DNA of 64,000 nucleotides from UBA1181 sp963648205 (GTDB lineage Bacteria; Bacteroidota; Bacteroidia; Bacteroidales; Paludibacteraceae): the NCBI GenBank assembly GCA_963648205.1, contig CAVJCT010000057.1, forward strand, positions 1-64,000, read 5' to 3'. The stretch's first letter is position 1, and every line of letters starts with the position of its first letter. Below, in pieces: positions 60,183 through 64,000 of the stretch. The notes under the pieces were generated by a model. It ran no database searches. It saw only the letters and a program-made list of their open reading frames with translations, and was not told the origin of the DNA. The position numbers and the translations under genes are program-made.

Positions 60183-63100
60183 TTAGTGAGTCAAGTTAAT
60201 CTTGAGGGCGATACCGAAGTCGTGAGAGACGGTAGGGTAGCCATCTGAAACCTTAGGCGTGCTTGACTTGCAGTCGTAGTAGAGTTTGATGTTGAGTCGC
60301 TCGCTCAGCACATAATCTGCCGAGAATTTGAGGGTGAGCGATTTCAGACCGCTGCTCAACTGCGAGTATTCGTCGTCGATGACACGAATGTAGGCATCTG
60401 TGTTTTTGAAACCTACGTCGGCGCGGAGGTTCAAGTCGTTCTTGACTTTCTTCTGGCTCTTTCCGACTTTGATGATCATTCCGATGTCATCGAAGCGGTA
60501 GCCTGAACCGAAGACATATTCCATACTGCTGGATTCAAGGATTTGGTTACCTGGAATATCCAACTGCACGGTTCTCGATTTCTTGACCTCGAACTTCATT
60601 GAGAGACTGTTTTTCAAACTTGCGTCTACTCCGAAGAGAGGGGAGAAGTTTTCGGTGATGCTGACGGAGCTAACATCGTAGCGAGACGAGATATTGTTGT
60701 AGTCGTCGTTCGTTCCCGAGATTCCGTAGTTGTCTATGCCGTACATGCTGGTCCAATCGGTGATAGACTCGTAGTTGCCGATGTTGTAGGTACTCTTGTA
60801 GGCATGGTTCAAGTTGAACGATTTGAAGGTCTTTCTGAAAGCGGTGATCTTCATCAAGGCATCGCAGGTTACCTTCCAGTTTGGAATGAGGGAGGTGATG
60901 ATGCTCTTGAAGTCGCCCTTTGGAATGTAGTTGAGATCCGTTGATTCAACGTCCTTACCCATGTAAGCGGCATAGAAAGCAGGAATCAGCACATCGCCCG
61001 AACTCTTGCTGACGTGGTTTGGCAATCCGTTGGCGTTGTTGTAGCCCACCTCGTTGTAGATACGGCGTTGGATGACGGCTCTGTTCTCCAAGAAGGTTTG
61101 GAAGGTCTTGGAGTTGGCACTGTTCTTGCGGAAGGCGGTGCGGATAGGCAAGCAGGTGCGCGAGAAACTACCTGCCAACTGCTCCGAGTTCCATCCATCT
61201 TGGAATCCGTACATGTAATAGATTTCGTCAGTTTTGTTCTTGTACCACGAAGCGTTGAGGTCGATCTTGAGACCAGGAATTGGCTCGACGAGCGACTTCA
61301 CGGTGAGGGTTTGCGTCGTGGTGTGGACGATAGGGTTGGTGATGTCTTCGCTCATCACCAAGAGTGAATCCTCGCTGTAGATGCGGTTCAAGAACTTGTC
61401 TACGTTGTAGAAACCGAAGGTGAAGTCGTAGCCAGGGTTGTCGTGGTCTTGACCGAGGAAACCGCTGGTTGGGTTGTAGCCGTTGACTTCAAGGGCGTCG
61501 GTGTGGCGGTAGTTGATGTTGATGTTGCGGATCAGCATCAAGAAGCGCACGCTGTAGTCGCGAATCTTATCGAGGGCATTATCCTCACGCTGCGTGTTTA
61601 CGACGGTGAGTGTGAGGTTGTTCATATCGCTCTTGGTGGAGATATTGATCGAGTTTTGGTCGATCGACTTCCACTTGAACGGAACACTTGCGCCTGAGGT
61701 GTCGACCAACGTAACGTTCAACTTCATAGAGTTGAGGCGGTGGTTGATACGCGTCTTGTTGTTGGCCTTCAGACGGAGACGTTTACGCTCGTAGGTCTTT
61801 TTCTTTTGGTCTTCTTTAGAATCCTCTTTCGCCTTGTCTTTCTTCTTCTGAGCATTTGCCAAATTCTTCACCTTGTTCAGTTTCTGGTTGATGCTCTTGA
61901 GGGCTGGGAACTTGTTGTAGAGTGTTTCGAAGTTGAAGCGGACATCTCCGTTCCAGTTTCGTTGGTTCTCCAAGAGGTTACCTGTGGTTGGCGCAGCACC
62001 CATGGTCAAGACTGTACCCTTATCCCATTGATAGTCTGCCGAGTATTGAGCGTTGGAAGTGATCCAGTCGAGTTGAGGCAGTTTGTTGATAGGGATAGCG
62101 TATGAAGCGGAGAATTTCTGTTGGTAAGAGACTGGCTCACCAAAGTTCTTGATGCTGCTCCAAACGGTGTCTTTCCAACGGTCGTACCAGTCGTAATAGC
62201 CGATTTCTTTCAAGTACTCTTTGTTGAGAGGGGTGTTCACTAAGCGGGTCTCTCCGTTGTCGTCGGTGGTGCTGATGAGCTCCGTGATTTCAGAGTTCAT
62301 GGCAGATGAGAACGAGAGTTTGAGCGAACGAGTCAAATCCCATTTGATGTTGGAGGTTCTGTCCCATTGCCAGTTCTTGTCCCACGTCATATATTGGAAA
62401 GTCGTATCCTTGACGATAGGGCAGTTGTAGTTTCTGTTCTGTGTCTCCTCGTAGTATCTCGTCATTGAGGTGCTGAAAGCGACGTTCTTAGGAACGTAGT
62501 AGAAGTTGAAGTCTTTGATCAGTTTAAGATGCTTCGATTTCAACCATTTCACTTTCTTGAAAGGCTCAACTGGTTTAGGGTTGATAGAGTAGACATAGTT
62601 AAACGTACCCTTGTAATTCTTGATTTTTTCGTATTCAATCTCAGGGTTGGTTTCTTTTGTCTCGTTATAGCCTAAACTGAATGAGAAGTTGGCTGGGTCG
62701 TATGGCATTGCCGTTTTCGGACTGGTGATACCGACGCGCACGTTGTTGAGGGCGAAACTTTGGTACACCTTGTCGGTGCGCGACATTGCCTTGATAGAGT
62801 CTTTGATGTGGTCGTCGTCATAGTTGTCTAAGGTGCGGCTCAACTCCACGTCGGTGTTCATTGGGTCGTACTTAGGCGATGACATTTGGTGAGTACGGGT
62901 GTAGGTGAATGGCAAGTTGACCTTCGCCTTGTCTGGAAAGAGTTTACCGAGTTGGACGGCTACGGAGAGGTTGTATTCGTAGTTGTCTTCTTGGTTGCGG
63001 TCGGTTACGTTGTCTTCGATGCTACCGAAGCCTGTCGTCTCGACAGTTCCTCCGAGGTTGAACGAACCCAAGTCGGAGAAGACGATACCCAAGTTGGCAG

Positions 63101-64000
63101 TGGCAGCCCAACCGCCGTCTTCCTCGAAGCCCGACATACGCATCTCGTTGACCCAGATCTCTGCGCTATGGCTCTCATCATCTTCATTGACGATACCGAT
63201 CATCATAGAGGTGATGTCGCCGAAGGAAGGCGAACCGATGACTGCCATCGTGTTGTTGCCGTCCATCTTGGTGTAGCGTTCGTTGTATTTCACCTGACCG
63301 TTGAGTTTCTTCTTGTCTCGCTCCAATTTGAGGTTTGTCAATTGCTCGAAGGCGAAGTCGAAATTGTTGACGGTTGGCCAAATAGTGTATTGGTCGGTCG
63401 AGCCTTCAGGAGTGATCTTCAATGGAATACGGTACTCGTAGTAGTTCTCTGTGAAGTCTGATCCGAAACGTACGAAAGCGTAGAGACGATTGTCTGGAAT
63501 GTCCTCACCGTCGACAAGTTGTTCTGCGTGAACGAACATCTTGAAACGCTTGTACTGACGGGTATCGAGAGCGGTGGTCTTGTAGACGGCACGCGCATCG
63601 TTTGGTTCGAGGCTGTCTATCTTCAACACCATAGACTGCTCGTTCTCTTGTGTCACCTGAGTCTGGCTTGGGTCGATTGTACGGTCGATACCTGGAGGCA
63701 ACTGATAGTTGACAGGAGTCTTACGAGAGTCGTTTTCGATACATACAGACGAGATGCTGATGCTACCAGTACCTTGAAGTTTGCTGGCGATTGAACTCTC
63801 CACCAAACGCTCGTTCTTCTCGTAGACACGCCAGTCGGTGCGCACCAACTGCAACTCACCGAAACGAAGGTGCTCTTCCTCTTCAAATCCCGTCATATAC
63901 ATACGGATGAAGCGGATGGAACGGAAGTCGGTGATGTTTCCTTCGGCACGTTTCTTAGAGGTGTGGACAGGGATGCGGAGTTGATACCATTTGATATCTT
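60183..64000 (-). CDS. sprA: SprA, type IX secretion outer-membrane translocon, 5' partial
   Basis: The frame is open to the right edge, so about 1,270 C-terminal residues of a protein that normally exceeds 2,000 are present. The sequence GEWQLVRTDWRVYEKN-like start, IWVNEMRMSGFEEDGGWAATANLGIVFSDLG and the long beta-barrel of aromatic-rich strands match SprA (Sov in Porphyromonas). It forms the giant T9SS pore that exports proteins carrying C-terminal sorting domains, several of which are encoded in this window. Middle part (about 690-740) has a Lys-rich insert. Confidence 0.93.
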   Translation of the reverse strand, partial: DIKWYQLRIPVHTSKKRAEGNITDFRSIRFIRMYMTGFEEEEHLRFGELQLVRTDWRVYEKNERLVESSIASKLQGTGSISISSVCIENDSRKTPVNYQLPPGIDRTIDPSQTQVTQENEQSMVLKIDSLEPNDARAVYKTTALDTRQYKRFKMFVHAEQLVDGEDIPDNRLYAFVRFGSDFTENYYEYRIPLKITPEGSTDQYTIWPTVNNFDFAFEQLTNLKLERDKKKLNGQVKYNERYTKMDGNNTMAVIGSPSFGDITSMMIGIVNEDDESHSAEIWVNEMRMSGFEEDGGWAATANLGIVFSDLGSFNLGGTVETTGFGSIEDNVTDRNQEDNYEYNLSVAVQLGKLFPDKAKVNLPFTYTRTHQMSSPKYDPMNTDVELSRTLDNYDDDHIKDSIKAMSRTDKVYQSFALNNVRVGITSPKTAMPYDPANFSFSLGYNETKETNPEIEYEKIKNYKGTFNYVYSINPKPVEPFKKVKWLKSKHLKLIKDFNFYYVPKNVAFSTSMTRYYEETQNRNYNCPIVKDTTFQYMTWDKNWQWDRTSNIKWDLTRSLKLSFSSAMNSEITELISTTDDNGETRLVNTPLNKEYLKEIGYYDWYDRWKDTVWSSIKNFGEPVSYQQKFSASYAIPINKLPQLDWITSNAQYSADYQWDKGTVLTMGAAPTTGNLLENQRNWNGDVRFNFETLYNKFPALKSINQKLNKVKNLANAQKKKDKAKEDSKEDQKKKTYERKRLRLKANNKTRINHRLNSMKLNVTLVDTSGASVPFKWKSIDQNSINISTKSDMNNLTLTVVNTQREDNALDKIRDYSVRFLMLIRNININYRHTDALEVNGYNPTSGFLGQDHDNPGYDFTFGFYNVDKFLNRIYSEDSLLVMSEDITNPIVHTTTQTLTVKSLVEPIPGLKIDLNASWYKNKTDEIYYMYGFQDGWNSEQLAGSFSRTCLPIRTAFRKNSANSKTFQTFLENRAVIQRRIYNEVGYNNANGLPNHVSKSSGDVLIPAFYAAYMGKDVESTDLNYIPKGDFKSIITSLIPNWKVTCDALMKITAFRKTFKSFNLNHAYKSTYNIGNYESITDWTSMYGIDNYGISGTNDDYNNISSRYDVSSVSITENFSPLFGVDASLKNSLSMKFEVKKSRTVQLDIPGNQILESSSMEYVFGSGYRFDDIGMIIKVGKSQKKVKNDLNLRADVGFKNTDAYIRVIDDEYSQLSSGLKSLTLKFSADYVLSERLNIKLYYDCKSSTPKVSDGYPTVSHDFGIALKINLTH

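Noticed and set aside
60986..61697. Small frames inside sprA on both strands
   Set aside because: They are shadows of the large sprA frame; their composition follows the codon pattern of sprA and no start signals are evident.

Overview
The window looks like a chromosomal stretch of a Bacteroidales bacterium (phylum Bacteroidota). Several things point there: the gene order trpBEGDCFA, a cysteine-less DksA/TraR next to lspA, DUF4296 and DUF4286 proteins, an AmgK-RapZ fusion, a large sprA gene, type IX secretion (T9SS) C-terminal domains, and many upstream sites that fit the Bacteroidota promoter TTG-N19..22-TAnnTTTG. Shine-Dalgarno sequences are mostly weak or absent. Genus cannot be fixed from the sequence alone.

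Layout. 1-1058: 3' part of an ATPase/nuclease gene (AAA-ATPase-like + PD-(D/E)XK). 1099-7854: complete tryptophan operon with a classical leader-peptide attenuator (three Trp codons and a terminator/antiterminator pair). 8104-10094: dksA-like, lspA, a DUF4296 lipoprotein and a small hypothetical. 10259-17326: beta-glucan/cellobiose locus (GH94 cellobiose phosphorylase, GH5 cellulase lipoprotein, GH3 lipoprotein, MFS sugar symporter). 17471-19200: class III aminotransferase and a HisIE-like protein whose HisI half has lost its catalytic residues. 19427-24336: secreted HExxH protein, YigZ/IMPACT protein, DEAD-box RNA helicase. 24427-26511: a compact MjaI-like restriction-modification cassette bounded by 24-bp imperfect direct repeats that copy the 3' end of the DUF4286 gene. 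26913-35619: AmgK-RapZ fusion, GTP-type PEP carboxykinase, thioesterases, lipid kinase, tRNA-Thr(CGU), an acetyltransferase-like protein, an M15-like lipoprotein, recO and a small T9SS cargo protein. 35776-39264: a second restriction-modification system, with two m5C methyltransferases on either side of a DUF3883-type nuclease. 39419-42525: serA, serC, ruvC. 42677-46339: two secreted T9SS-type proteins. 46425-50643: tyrosine-ammonia-lyase-like enzyme, META lipoprotein, FabG, LolA-like carrier and a lipoprotein, the kind of set found with aryl-polyene/flexirubin-type pigments. 50753-53340: Cys/Gly/Pro-rich protein, FHA protein, bamD, rpoZ-like. 53427-56869: two AAA_14/DUF4143 ATPases facing each other around a hypothetical gene, each with a repeated AAATGTG-type upstream site. 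56928-60095: AlgX-like and MBOAT O-acetylation pair. 60183-64000: C-terminal part of SprA, the T9SS outer-membrane translocon, which would export the sorting-domain proteins seen here.

The strongest candidates for something new are the 33-bp-period iteron array upstream of the DUF4143 ATPase (with a related palindrome at the other copy), the restriction-modification cassette with target duplication and a nuclease gene lacking a normal start codon, and the fully drawn trp attenuator. All family names come from reading the protein sequences; no database search was run.
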